A stretch of DNA of 22,289 nucleotides from Sergeia podlipaevii (GCA_030849805.1 JASANZ010001889.1:1-22289), one strand, 5' to 3'; counted from the first letter of the stretch, positions 8,835 to 18,655 are shown. A program made the numbers and translations. The notes: generated by a model not told the origin, from the letters alone.

Positions 8835-9838
8835 CGCTGGGATTGCGTAGATTGCCGTCAAACCTGGGCTCTCTCTCCCTCTCTGCCTTTGTGTGGTAGT
8901 AAACTATATATATATATTTGAGATACAAAATAAACTCTAGGGGAAAGCTGGTAAGTAAAAAAAAAGAAAGAATTTTAATAGGAGCGAAACCGCTGGAGAA
9001 GGGGGGACGCCTTGAGCTAGTTTGCCTTATGTTGATTCCGATATACTGTTCTGCTGCTAAAGTGCCTGATTCACCTTTTATTTGCTGTTGAAATGTATAT
9101 ATGTGTTGTCTGACTGTGATAGTGATCTAGTGAAAATAATGAAAACAAAAAAAAAGGTAAAAATGCCCTTTTTGAGTGTGTGAATACAAAAAAAAAAATA
9201 ACTTTCCACTAGTGTGAAGGAGAGTACAGTGTATGCTTTGAAAAAAGCTAGTGTTGTTTTTAAAATATACAAATATTGAAATGCTGAGCTCACTCGCTAT
9301 CAGAAAAACAAAAATGTGTGTAGGTATGAATGTATAAAGATACACCCAAAACGCGTATTTCACGTTGAGCTCAGCTTCTCAGTGCTTGTAGGTACTTCTC
9401 TCTTCGAGAGTTTACCTGCCAAAAAAAAAAAGGAAGAAGGAAAAAAGAAAAGTGATAATGAAGATAATAGTATAGAAGAGGGATCATAGCAGCATTAACA
9501 AAAAAAAAATAAGAAAAATAACGAGATGTATCATTTTCAATCATTCCTTCTCCGCTCTGATTCAGGAAAAAAAAAAAAATAATAATAATTCCACAACGTC
9601 TCTAGTATATATATACATATATATAGAAGAGCATAAGGCAACAAGAAAAAAAAAAATGCTCGCACACAATATAAACAGACACACACCAACAACATCCAGG
9701 AAAAAAAAAAGAAAGGATCTACTCTAAACCCATTGTGAACTTCACACAGAACGGTATCCATCTAGCACGCACACGTACACACGCACGTATACGCATATTC
9801 TCTTTCTCTCCCTCTCCGCATGCCTGTCTCTCCAGAAT
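8835..9838. other. Intergenic spacer, A/T homopolymer rich
   Basis: About 1 kb between the coiled-coil gene and the peptidase gene. It contains (TA)n near 8904-8918 and 9607-9624, and many A-runs (9149-9156, 9189-9200, 9421-9431, 9567-9580, 9645-9656, 9701-9710). Short minus-strand open frames here translate to Phe-rich peptides made from T-runs and are not credible genes. No tRNA-like or other RNA element was recognised. Confidence 0.6.
8948..8972 (-). promoter_or_regulatory. Predicted trans-splice acceptor of the C11 peptidase gene
   Basis: A minus-strand T/C tract (complement of 8957-8972) is followed closely by ACTTACCAG, with AG complementary to 8948-8949. The resulting 5' UTR would be about 113 nt. 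A pyrimidine tract a few bases before CAG is a textbook trypanosomatid acceptor. Confidence 0.55.
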
Positions 9839-11806
9839 CTAATAGTAGTAGGCATCCACTAGTGCGTTCTCCGCCTCTACAGCAGCTTCTTCACGAGCTC
9901 GAGAAAAATACACCCGCTTCTCCATGCTTCGAAGCGACTGCCGCATGAGATCGACCTCACTTCTCACTCCAGACATCTCCAGGCGATGTCGCTCCTCTGC
10001 GCGGCGACGCTGCTGCTGCTGCTGCTTCAACTCCTGCTGCAAGGACTCGATGCGGTCGTCACGCTCTATGAGTGCCTTCTCCGTGCGCTTGCGCTCCGCT
10101 AGTGCGGAGGCTGTGGCAGCGGAAAGCAACGTAGCCGCTGTAGTCATGGTTCCCCCTGCTGTCGCAACCGCCGGGGATACCACTACAGGAGAGGTGTTAG
10201 GAAGAGTCGTGTACGTAGCGTACACTTCGTTCAAGTCATAAGACGCGACGCCGTCCATCTCGTTTCTATTTGTAGAGAACGGCGCTGAGGCACCACCTGC
10301 CCCGCTGTTGATGTGCATGTTGCTGCCGGCGTTGTGTTGCTGCGGCTGCTTTTGAGAAGAACTACCACCACGGCGTCTCTGGTCGTCAACACAGGTGCCA
10401 TAATCTGCAGGAGGCGAGGCGCCAGCAGCACGAGCACGAGCACAAGCAGCAGCACCGCCGCCGCCTCTCCACGAGCGGACACCACTTGCCGTCCTCCCCG
10501 CATGCCGCTGCTGCACTCCTAACAACCGTGGAGCTGCTGCGGCCTTCCTACGGTACTCCTCCACAGACCTCAACGCCTCGTCCAAACCCGCCTTCAGCCA
10601 GTCAATCTTCCCTCGTGCGTCACGCAGCTGCTGATCGGTTTTGTGTCGGTAAGTAATTAATTCACGCAGGCTGCACTCACTCATCTCCTCAAGATGATGA
10701 ATCGTTGTCATGCTCGCCTTCTGTGACGCGAGGGCAGCCGCATGACGGGTGTTTTCTTCGTCTAGTCGTCGCGCGCGCTCCAACTCGTAGGCGCCGCGCT
10801 GCTCATCCAGCTGCTCACGCAGTGCCTGAGACTCACGGGTTAACGCAAGAAGGAGCTGCTCACGACAGGCCTGTGCGGCATCGCTCTCCGCAGCAGCTCT
10901 CAGAGCACTCTGAATATCCATATCTGCCTCATCCATGACATCCCCATCCTCCTCTACACTGCCTTCTCTCGCCTCGTCGTCTTGTAAACGACGCTGCCAC
11001 ACGGGTGTGTGTGAGGCCGCCGCCATGTTGCTGGAGCGTGGCGAACGAGTAGCAGCAGTAGCAGAGAGAGGCTGTGCAGGGGGCGTGCGAGGAAGCACGG
11101 TCCGCAGCAGCTCACCTGTTTCCGCAAACAACCCTGCATCTCGCACCTTGGTCTCACGAGAAGCAGCAGCAGCAGCAGCGCGAATACTTAACAGTACAGG
11201 TGACTTGATAGTACCACCAGGCGTATCACCACGCGCAAGCCCTCGTTGCTGCTGCAGCTGTTCTCCCTTCTTGCCACTACGGCTGCCAATTCCAGGAACA
11301 TAACCGCGAGTCCGGCACAGCTCCATCAGTGCCTCGACTTTTATCTTCTGTTCAGCAAATTGGGAGTGTAGAACAGTGTTCTCATGTAAGAGTCGAATGC
11401 TGCGCTCCTGTGCTTCCTGCAAGCGCAACCGCAGCTCTGAGCACTCCTGCTGGGCTTCTGTGCAGGCGCGAGTCTGCGCCAAGAGGACGGCTGCAGTCTC
11501 TGTATGTCGGGTCTCTCGTGTGTGCCTGAGCTCGTCAATAGCGCTCAGCATAGAGGCGACATGCGTGCCGTGTCCATCAATGATGTCAATGAGCGAGCGC
11601 ACGTACTTTCTTCCAGCAGTAGCGGCCATTTCATCTCGCGTTGGCGAAGAGACGTCGTGCTGCATGCAAGACTCGTGCTGATCTTGCTGAAGCGGGGGGG
11701 AAACGAAAGGCACGGCTGCTGGAGAACCATCCGGCTTCCCTGTAGCAGCGCCAGCAGCAGCAGTCGCTGTAGCAGCGGGCACAGATGGGAGGAGTGCTAT
11801 ATCCAT
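9839..11806 (-). CDS. Hypothetical 655-aa coiled-coil protein
   Basis: The frame is open back to a TTG at 11887, but the 27 extra residues (a Phe-rich stretch) are simply the translated pyrimidine tract. The ATG at 11804-11806 (MDIALLPSV) is taken as the start. Three charged, heptad-like helical blocks are visible. Block 1 is about 67-165 (KYVRSLIDIIDG through KVEALMELC), block 2 about 303-423 (AAAESDAAQACREQLLLAL through EEYRRKAA), and block 3 about 568-648, rich in Arg, Glu and a Gln5 run. They are joined by Ala/Gly/Ser-rich low-complexity linkers. The protein ends AYYY. There is no signal peptide, membrane span or catalytic motif. No family is recognised; a structural role in the cytoskeleton, flagellum or basal body would fit such an architecture but is inference. 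Confidence 0.85.
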   Translation of the reverse strand: MDIALLPSVPAATATAAAGAATGKPDGSPAAVPFVSPPLQQDQHESCMQHDVSSPTRDEMAATAGRKYVRSLIDIIDGHGTHVASMLSAIDELRHTRETRHTETAAVLLAQTRACTEAQQECSELRLRLQEAQERSIRLLHENTVLHSQFAEQKIKVEALMELCRTRGYVPGIGSRSGKKGEQLQQQRGLARGDTPGGTIKSPVLLSIRAAAAAASRETKVRDAGLFAETGELLRTVLPRTPPAQPLSATAATRSPRSSNMAAASHTPVWQRRLQDDEAREGSVEEDGDVMDEADMDIQSALRAAAESDAAQACREQLLLALTRESQALREQLDEQRGAYELERARRLDEENTRHAAALASQKASMTTIHHLEEMSECSLRELITYRHKTDQQLRDARGKIDWLKAGLDEALRSVEEYRRKAAAAPRLLGVQQRHAGRTASGVRSWRGGGGAAACARARAAGASPPADYGTCVDDQRRRGGSSSQKQPQQHNAGSNMHINSGAGGASAPFSTNRNEMDGVASYDLNEVYATYTTLPNTSPVVVSPAVATAGGTMTTAATLLSAATASALAERKRTEKALIERDDRIESLQQELKQQQQQRRRAEERHRLEMSGVRSEVDLMRQSLRSMEKRVYFSRAREEAAVEAENALVDAYYY

Positions 11807-11817
11807 GAGAAACGCGT

Positions 11818-11880
11818 CTTTAAATTCAGTGATGTGTATCAACAGAAAATATTTAAATACAAAGAAAAAAAAAAAGAAAA
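11818..11880 (-). promoter_or_regulatory. Predicted trans-splice acceptor of the coiled-coil gene
   Basis: The complement of 11861-11880 is an almost pure T/C tract on the minus strand. No AG occurs until TTAAAG (complementary to 11818-11819), which leaves an 11-nt leader before the ATG at 11806. This supports that ATG over the upstream TTG, because the TTG lies before the splice site. Confidence 0.5.
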
Positions 11881-11888
11881 TGTGCAAC

Positions 11889-11912
11889 AGTAGTAGTAGT
11901 AGTAGTAGTAGT
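11889..11912. repeat. (AGT)8 microsatellite
   Basis: Eight tandem AGT units lie immediately upstream of the coiled-coil gene's pyrimidine tract. A plain trinucleotide repeat in non-coding DNA. Confidence 0.9.
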
Positions 11913-13337
11913 AAAAGAAAAAGGAATCTCTAACTTCTTCCTTATTCTTCTTATTTATATATAAAAGAAGAAAAAAGAACGAACACAAAAAGATGGCACA
12001 CACAACCTCTCTCAAAAAGAAAATCTCTCTCTCTCTCTATATATATATATATGATAATGGATCTATCTATCAAAAAAAAAGCTAATAAGTGTATTTGTGT
12101 GTGTATTTTTTTCTTTTTTGTTTGATTCTTTACTGTTGACTGATAGTAAAATAAGAAAAGATCAAAAAGCAGAGAGGTTCACACACAGAAAAAAAAAAGA
12201 TATCACACATGCACATGTTCACACGCACACACGTAAATAGCAAGTGGTCGGTCCCTTCCAGGGCATAATTTTGATTAATATTGTTTTTTGTTGAGTAAGT
12301 GAGTGTGTATACACGAGATATATGTAGGTAAAGACACGTGTTCGAGCTGCTCACTTCTAAGCATCAATCACTGTCTAAGCAGCAAGCGCGAGGAAGAGAG
12401 AGGGGGTTGTTTATGTAGGTTTAATATACATTTACGTATATATATATATATATATTGTTTGTTCCAAGCACCGTATAGGAATGCGGCTAAATGTATGTAC
12501 ACCTCACTTCCTGTCAGGAAAGAAAAAAAAATAGTAAAATAGCAGAAAAAATCATATATATTTATATTTCTTTATTTTCCACATTTTATTCTGTTACGAA
12601 ACTCTCCCTCTCATACCATTTTCTCGCTTATCCATCCCCTCTGCCCTCCTTTTTCTGTCTAGCATAAGTTTATGTGTGCATTGTACACTGTTCCCTTCCA
12701 TCTTCAGTAAAGTATTGTACAGTCGTGAGTGGCCCTCTCAAGCCATTCTAATTGTTATACATTCTTGCTGTTGCTTTTCTCTTCCTTCACCTGTCTCTTT
12801 GTTTCCCATTGCACAGTAATTGGCCTCCCTCTACCCTCCCTTATATGTCTGCTTTAAAAGAAAAAAGGGGGGGTGGGGGTGCTGTTTCCTTTTTCCTTCT
12901 TTTGCAGTTCCGCTTGCGCAAAAAGGAAAAAGGAAAAAGAAGAGAAAAAGAAAATGCAAAAATAAAAGGAGAGTGATAAAAAAAATAGCTGAAAGGGAAA
13001 AAAAATATATATTCACCCCTCACCACGTTTGTACCATCTACTGTGGTTGGCATTCCTGTGTCACACTTCTTTTTACGCAACATCCAATAAGAAAATGTAT
13101 AATTACATAGACATCAGGCGCTGTAATTCATTTGACTATGTGAACTGTCGCCAAAAAAAAAAAAAGAGACAGATATGAAAGGCTGCTGGGCATCTGGAAA
13201 CATAGAAGAGTCCAGCGTGGTAGCCCTATGAGCGTCACCTTCCTCGTCATGAGCGGTGCATCCGTGGCTTAGATGGTGGCGGAGTTGTGGTTCAGCATGA
13301 TATCGCACGTGGTAGCGGTGCTGGAGAAGCGTGAAGG

Positions 13338-16300
13338 CTACTGTGGGTGAACGTTTCTCACGTTGCGCGCATTGTAGGTACCGTCCAAGTCCTCACCGTA
13401 CGCAGGAGCCTCAGTGTCACTGAGAAAGGGATCGACATGGTGATGCTCGTTTCTCCGTCTACTATCGCCATGACGGTTAGCGCTGCCTCCCCAGCCGCCG
13501 CTCGCAGACTCGCTTCTCTCTTCCATCCGCTGCCTTTCATTCCCATCAGTGTAGCATGGAGAGAGCGGAGAGCGCGCTGAGACTGAGCCCGGTGCAACAG
13601 TGCTGGCGTCCTCCGCCGCGCTAGGCAGAAGTGGATACGAAGAGAAGGAGTACTTGTGGCTACGTTGTGATGTGGGAGAATAGAGAGGTGCCTGCTGCTG
13701 CTGCTGCTGGGGCCGGTGCAATGACTGAGCATTGGGGATTCTATGAACCGATGATGGCGAGGAGAAACGCTCTAGGAGCTGTGACGGCTCCATGGTATTG
13801 CGTCGCTCATAGGGCAGCACTCCCTCCTCCTCCACCTCCCTTTTGCCAATCGTGGTCGTAGAGTTGCCCTGCTCTCCTCGCACTCCGTGTATTCGCATTC
13901 TAAGTGGCGGTGGTGGGGCCGGAAGAGGCTCCACGGAGGAGGTTGCGCCACGAAGATGGCTCCCGCTGATCTCACACTGAGAGTCGCTGCTGTGACGAGT
14001 AGCGCGCTCCAAAGATATGCTATACGCGTTCCTCCTCTTATCCTCTTTGCTGTCACTATGATGATGATAGTGGCGGCTCTTCTTGGCGTCACTGGTGATC
14101 TCTACGTCCGCATGCTCTTTCTCATCATGAAGTGCTGATGGTCGCCGCCGCGGCTGAGAGCCGCCCCCGTCACTGCCATTGAAACTGCTGCCATACTCCT
14201 CCTCGTACAGGTGATGTTCGCTTCCATTCACCTTGTACGCGTTGAACCCTTGGCGTGGTGGCATCACGAAGGACTGGATGCCTTGCGAGCGACTGTGTGG
14301 AAGCTGGGGTGGAGAGCGGCTTCGATGAGTGTGTGGCTCGGGTGGATGTATCACAATAGACAGTTTCGCCGCCGCCGCAGACATCTCAGTCCATATGTGC
14401 TGCCGTGCGACGTCCTGAGTGCGATAGAGCTGCCTTCGCTGCCGGGACTCCTCAACGTAGACCATCCCACGTTGCATCAGCAAGAAGGGTGTAGCCGGGG
14501 GTGCTTCACGAGACTTCTGTTTGTCCTTAGAGGCCGCAACAGTAGCGGCAGCGGTGGTGCCGCCATTTGGTAAAAAAGGAGTACGTGGTGGCATAGCATG
14601 GTAACTATCTGCGCGTGGCAAACGAGCATAATCATCATAATCATCCTCATCCTCATCCTCATCATCCCTCCGATGACAAGCATTGTTGTTGTTGCTGCCG
14701 GATTGCTGTGACTGCGGACTGTGATTACGTATAGCAATCGGGGGGGCCGCTGTGAAAAACAAAGGGACCTCTTCGGGGCTCCCGGCGCGAAACGCCCGAA
14801 GCGTGAGCGGCGACATGTCTCTTTCGCCATTCCCTATCGCGTTCCAAGTCTGCTCGCCGCCCCTTCTGTTGTTCTGCTTCTTCGCGCCACTGCCCATGTC
14901 AGTTGTCATGTTGACCCCAGTGCCGGCCAGATCCGCATTGCGGAAAGCATCATAGTCACCTCCATCATCCCTGTTGCTATTGTAGTGGTAGTGGTCGTGG
15001 TAGTGACTGCTATGAGTGATATCACTACGAGTGTTGTCCTTGCTGTTCTCAGCGTCATCGTTAAGTGTGCGCGCGACGCTTCCGCCGCTACTGGGGCGAC
15101 CGTTGCCACATGTAAAGCTGCCATCAAAAAGAAGATTTCCGTTCGTGCTGCCCAGCAAACGAGAGCCAAGAGGTCTTGCATGGCGGTACCTACTGTTCTC
15201 ATAGCCCTCGTCTGAGTCCAGAGTGAGAGAGAGTCGATTGCGAATCTGCGCCAAAGTAAATCGTGGGATGAGCAGCTGCTCCGCAATCAGCAAAAACTGC
15301 ACCTCGCTCAGCAGGGGCAGTGTCGCAGCAACTCTATTAGAGTCCATCTTTGTGGCTAGCGCTATGTCCTCGCTGTTCGTTTGCACATGAAGAGAAAGAG
15401 GGTCTCCTTGAAGGACAGCGGTGTCGCTGCCACTTGTACTGGAGCGACTGTGTTTTGCGTTGCCGCCCTTGACAGACTTGTTGCCGCTGCTTTTTTTCTT
15501 CTGCCCGGTGGGGGAAGCAATGCCCCTCGCATCCGCTACAGACCACGCCGTCACATCGCTGCTGAGCAACCTCACGCAGCCGCAGGCTCCGCCGCTTCTC
15601 CATGCTACACCACATACCAAAATGCCAGCCAGCATGGCAAGACATGACCCAACCACCACGGTAGGCATCGCGATGACAATAGTCCATACAGTGTGACCCA
15701 GTAGCTCCGGAGGAGGGAAGATCTGTGGGAGGTGACGAGATATATTCAGCACGCCAGGGTTCACGTCACACAGCGATGATTGAGGCCCAGAGGCAATAAC
15801 GATGTCCCCGCTCATGACACACAACTCATCGCTGCTACCCTCCGTTGATGGCTTCACGGTGGCGCAGACAGAAAAATGAGTATGTGGATCGTAATGAGCC
15901 ATGGTGGTGTCGTTGATTAGGAAGGAGGAGTAACCAGGCCCGAGCATCACGCCATTCTGAACTACACTGCTATTGGGGTCACAGCAGAAGCCGTCCACAA
16001 GCGTGAGAGTCGTACCAGAGGGAATGGTGGCACTTTCCTTGAAAAAAATGTTGAGTTGTGAGCACGTTGGCACCTCGTTCTTGGGCAACAACAAAGGCTG
16101 GTCAATGATAGAGATTCCATTGACTGGCACGGGCGTGTAGCGATCTACATTTGGTACTAAGGCACAGAGAAACACCGTCGTGTGTCCATCGCTGTCATCG
16201 ATGTCTCCCGCGTCGGAGTCCTCAGGAGCCAACACGATGATTTGATCTTCCACCCCTGCGACTAGCGACCAGTTTATCACCGTGAGCTCGTCCACAGGAT

Positions 16301-18647
16301 CCCCGCTGCACAGCGCAGAGATGTAGAAACCTCGCAGCAGTTGAGAGGAGACGAGGCCGTTACGAAGAAAAATGCGTGATGAGACACCACGGACGATCGT
16401 GTGGGAAGACACCGCGTAGTTTGGGACGTCGTACACCTCAATGGTGAAGGCTGGAGTCCACATGATAAACGCTGTTAGTGATGTCTCAGCCGCACTCGGC
16501 GTAGGTATCTTCCCTCCAGAGCCTTCTAAGCTTCCGACCACATTTTTACTACCAAAGCTGTAGCTGTTATTGTCAGCGTTGGCACTATTGTGGAGCGAGG
16601 TCATTGCTCTATAGGTCGAGGAAGTAGTGACCACGCTCTGGCACACTGTGTACTCACCAGCAGGCAAAGGAGAATCTGGTATGCCAAACTCCGAGCTCTT
16701 TATTACGAGAGACACGTAGGCGACTCCGGAGGCGTTGGTAGTAAACTGGGGCATGTTCTGGTCAATCTTACATCCATTGAAAATTGAGCTTACTGCCATC
16801 GCTGTGGAGGGTAACGCAATAACGCGAAGGTACGAAGGCTCCCCGCCTAGAAAGTTGGGCGGTTGCACTTCGGCTGCCATTAAAGTCATGGAAGTGTTCG
16901 TTGTGCGAAAGCCATCTGGAGTGCCGGCACACACGACATAAAATTGATGTGGAATGAGCTTCGTGGTATTAAAGCAAACCAGGCCACCATCAATGTCTTG
17001 CACATAAGCCAGCGGAGAGTTCCCCGGGTGATCATCCCCGCCGCTATCACTGCTACTGCTGCTGCTGCTGCTACTGCTGTCAGTGCTGGCTAAAGCTGTG
17101 AAGGTACCACCGCACAAGTTCTGGAAAGCCTTTTGACTCTGCTCGAAAGCCTCAAGTGTAGTAGGCATCAAGTACATACCGCGTTCTGCGCTACTGTAAT
17201 AGGGCAAGTAGATGGCGTAATCCCCAGTAGTGTTTTGATCCTGCTGAGGCAATTGTGAGTAGAGATTCCCAGGCACGGTGGTCACGGCGCACACAGAACC
17301 TCCCGTGATGGGCGGGGTGAAGGTGATCACAACCGGGGGGTCAATGCGAAGCATCGTCTGCACTGCTGTAAAGTAAGAATCATTGGAGATAGCCCAAAAT
17401 CCTTCTTGTTGCAATCCGAAGCTGTCGATGTGCGACTGTGCGAGGTCATCCTCAACAGTGCCACTCAAACTATCACCGGTACTGCCGCTGTCAGGCTTCC
17501 CTGAGCGTTCCTGTATAGGCACGAGCGAGCATAAGTGGTAAAACCCAGCGGGGGTTCCCCAGGGCCACAAGGCCGTTCCACCGTCAAGGTGGCCAGCAGC
17601 TACATCAGAGGCGCTAGAGGTGTAGAGCTTACAGCCATTCACGCTCTCCTCAGAAGGTCCAAAACTCCAGAAAGAAAGTTCAGAGTAAAGCGCTGGTGGC
17701 CCAAAGAAGAACGTCGCCGTGTTGCCCACCGTCGCTATACGCGGAATAAGAAAAAAATTCTCTACCGTCACTGTCGGTGAGACTGTGGTGAACACCAGCG
17801 TGCTGTCTCGTGACGTGACACATACAAACAGGGATGGGTTGTTCCCGATGTTAGGGGTGTAACCCAACCGCTGCGCAGTCACTAGCTCTGCAGATGGAAG
17901 GGGGCAGGCCGCAGAGTACGAGATATAAGGTTCTCGCGCAGACTCAAGAGAAGGCGAGACGCCGAGGTCTACCATTGGAGTGGCCGGAAGAAGCGTCGTA
18001 GACACTATATTGACGGGTTGCTGGGTCACACAGTCGTAGAGCGTGATCAGGTGCATAACACTGCGAGCCACGAGGTTGTTGAAGTGATCGCCTTCGCAGT
18101 AATAAGCAGAGGACAGCGAGGTACACAGCGGGGCGGTGATTATGGTCACGCCATGTGCAACTGTGCCAGTGGAATTTTGCATGATGACAGTGCAACTCGG
18201 GTCCTCTGCAAGAGCGGCGATACCCGACAATAGCGAGCCCGATGCTAATAGCTGAGGCTGGCCCTTCACCATTGTACTCGGGTACACAGCCGCTATCATC
18301 TTCCTCCCATCATTCGAGCTAACTTGTGGCAAGATAACGCGAGTGTAGGCAATGCGCTCAGAAGTGCTCCACTTGAAGAGGTCATCTCCGCTGCCGGCGT
18401 CAGCGTCGGCTGCGTCTTCTTCCTTCATAAAAGGAAAATCTCCCTCGTCTTTCATACCATGTGCGGTGGCGTAAGTAGCCGCCACAGGTACTGTGGTGCT
18501 CACCACTAGAAGAAGAAGAAGAACAAACGCCATACATAGCGTAGGAGATGGCGTCTGGTGCTGCTGACGTACTCGTCGAAAGCCGCGGGTTGATGATGCG
18601 TGCGTGCCTCTATTGTGAGTAAATCCCAGTGAACTCAGAAAAGACAT
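13338..18647 (-). CDS. Very large type I membrane protein with Cys-patterned ectodomain (1769 aa)
   Basis: The start is the ATG at 18645-18647, 8 nt after a clear splice AG. The open frame extends 49 codons further to a TTG at 18794, but that part is translated T-runs. A hydrophobic signal sequence (MAFVLLLLLVVSTTVPVAA) begins at Met39, so residues 1-38 are an unusual basic pre-extension. The ectodomain (about 65-984) has many N-glycosylation sequons. It also has recurring pairs of the kind NGCK...PAGxYxxC (Cys339/Cys373 and Cys626/Cys669), plus related YVVC, VFLC (Cys828) and FSVC strands, suggesting degenerate beta-sandwich repeats. One transmembrane helix lies at about 987-1015 (VWTIVIAMPTVVVGSCLAML onward). 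The cytoplasmic tail of about 750 residues is low complexity, with a duplicated PPxTPFL motif (1353-1359 and 1383-1389), poly-Asn, Asp/Glu and Gln7 runs. No family is recognised. A surface or endomembrane receptor-like role is inference. Confidence 0.88.
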   Translation of the reverse strand: MSFLSSLGFTHNRGTHASSTRGFRRVRQQHQTPSPTLCMAFVLLLLLVVSTTVPVAATYATAHGMKDEGDFPFMKEEDAADADAGSGDDLFKWSTSERIAYTRVILPQVSSNDGRKMIAAVYPSTMVKGQPQLLASGSLLSGIAALAEDPSCTVIMQNSTGTVAHGVTIITAPLCTSLSSAYYCEGDHFNNLVARSVMHLITLYDCVTQQPVNIVSTTLLPATPMVDLGVSPSLESAREPYISYSAACPLPSAELVTAQRLGYTPNIGNNPSLFVCVTSRDSTLVFTTVSPTVTVENFFLIPRIATVGNTATFFFGPPALYSELSFWSFGPSEESVNGCKLYTSSASDVAAGHLDGGTALWPWGTPAGFYHLCSLVPIQERSGKPDSGSTGDSLSGTVEDDLAQSHIDSFGLQQEGFWAISNDSYFTAVQTMLRIDPPVVITFTPPITGGSVCAVTTVPGNLYSQLPQQDQNTTGDYAIYLPYYSSAERGMYLMPTTLEAFEQSQKAFQNLCGGTFTALASTDSSSSSSSSSSDSGGDDHPGNSPLAYVQDIDGGLVCFNTTKLIPHQFYVVCAGTPDGFRTTNTSMTLMAAEVQPPNFLGGEPSYLRVIALPSTAMAVSSIFNGCKIDQNMPQFTTNASGVAYVSLVIKSSEFGIPDSPLPAGEYTVCQSVVTTSSTYRAMTSLHNSANADNNSYSFGSKNVVGSLEGSGGKIPTPSAAETSLTAFIMWTPAFTIEVYDVPNYAVSSHTIVRGVSSRIFLRNGLVSSQLLRGFYISALCSGDPVDELTVINWSLVAGVEDQIIVLAPEDSDAGDIDDSDGHTTVFLCALVPNVDRYTPVPVNGISIIDQPLLLPKNEVPTCSQLNIFFKESATIPSGTTLTLVDGFCCDPNSSVVQNGVMLGPGYSSFLINDTTMAHYDPHTHFSVCATVKPSTEGSSDELCVMSGDIVIASGPQSSLCDVNPGVLNISRHLPQIFPPPELLGHTVWTIVIAMPTVVVGSCLAMLAGILVCGVAWRSGGACGCVRLLSSDVTAWSVADARGIASPTGQKKKSSGNKSVKGGNAKHSRSSTSGSDTAVLQGDPLSLHVQTNSEDIALATKMDSNRVAATLPLLSEVQFLLIAEQLLIPRFTLAQIRNRLSLTLDSDEGYENSRYRHARPLGSRLLGSTNGNLLFDGSFTCGNGRPSSGGSVARTLNDDAENSKDNTRSDITHSSHYHDHYHYNSNRDDGGDYDAFRNADLAGTGVNMTTDMGSGAKKQNNRRGGEQTWNAIGNGERDMSPLTLRAFRAGSPEEVPLFFTAAPPIAIRNHSPQSQQSGSNNNNACHRRDDEDEDEDDYDDYARLPRADSYHAMPPRTPFLPNGGTTAAATVAASKDKQKSREAPPATPFLLMQRGMVYVEESRQRRQLYRTQDVARQHIWTEMSAAAAKLSIVIHPPEPHTHRSRSPPQLPHSRSQGIQSFVMPPRQGFNAYKVNGSEHHLYEEEYGSSFNGSDGGGSQPRRRPSALHDEKEHADVEITSDAKKSRHYHHHSDSKEDKRRNAYSISLERATRHSSDSQCEISGSHLRGATSSVEPLPAPPPPLRMRIHGVRGEQGNSTTTIGKREVEEEGVLPYERRNTMEPSQLLERFSSPSSVHRIPNAQSLHRPQQQQQQAPLYSPTSQRSHKYSFSSYPLLPSAAEDASTVAPGSVSARSPLSPCYTDGNERQRMEERSESASGGWGGSANRHGDSRRRNEHHHVDPFLSDTEAPAYGEDLDGTYNARNVRNVHPQ

Positions 18648-18655
18648 TTCATCAA

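Larger units (their letters stand above)
11807..13337. other. Intergenic spacer, repeat rich, coding-like at its right edge
   Basis: About 1.5 kb between the giant membrane-protein gene and the coiled-coil gene. It holds (CT)n then (AT)n at about 12027-12051, (TA)n at about 12438-12455, a long plus-strand pyrimidine-rich block at about 12590-12850, a purine-rich block at 12855-13010 and an A13-type run near 13153-13165. The last ~165 bases (13170-13337) are visibly GC-richer and coding-like although they lie beyond the upstream gene's TAG. No RNA gene was recognised. Confidence 0.55.

Noticed and set aside
8975..9075. Non-repetitive patch considered as a tRNA or snoRNA
   Set aside because: No B-box-like GGTTCGANTCC, no cloverleaf pairing and no convincing C/D or AGA box arrangement could be found by eye.
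9078..9761. Small minus-strand Phe-rich open frames in the spacer
   Set aside because: They are translations of T-runs and (TA)n; no coding composition and no motif.
11807..11887. N-terminal Phe-rich extension of the coiled-coil protein starting at a TTG
   Set aside because: The extra residues are the translated polypyrimidine splice tract, and the first AG after that tract lies downstream of the TTG, so the mature mRNA would not contain it.
12752..13110. Small open frames of 74-96 aa in the 12.7-13.1 kb spacer
   Set aside because: They run through the pyrimidine-rich and A/G-rich low-complexity blocks and translate to Lys/Arg or Phe runs; not credible as genes.
14721..15215. 164-aa plus-strand frame and its neighbours inside the 1769-aa gene
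   Set aside because: Val-rich translation comes from antisense reading of His/Tyr/Asn/Asp codon repeats in the tail of the real gene.
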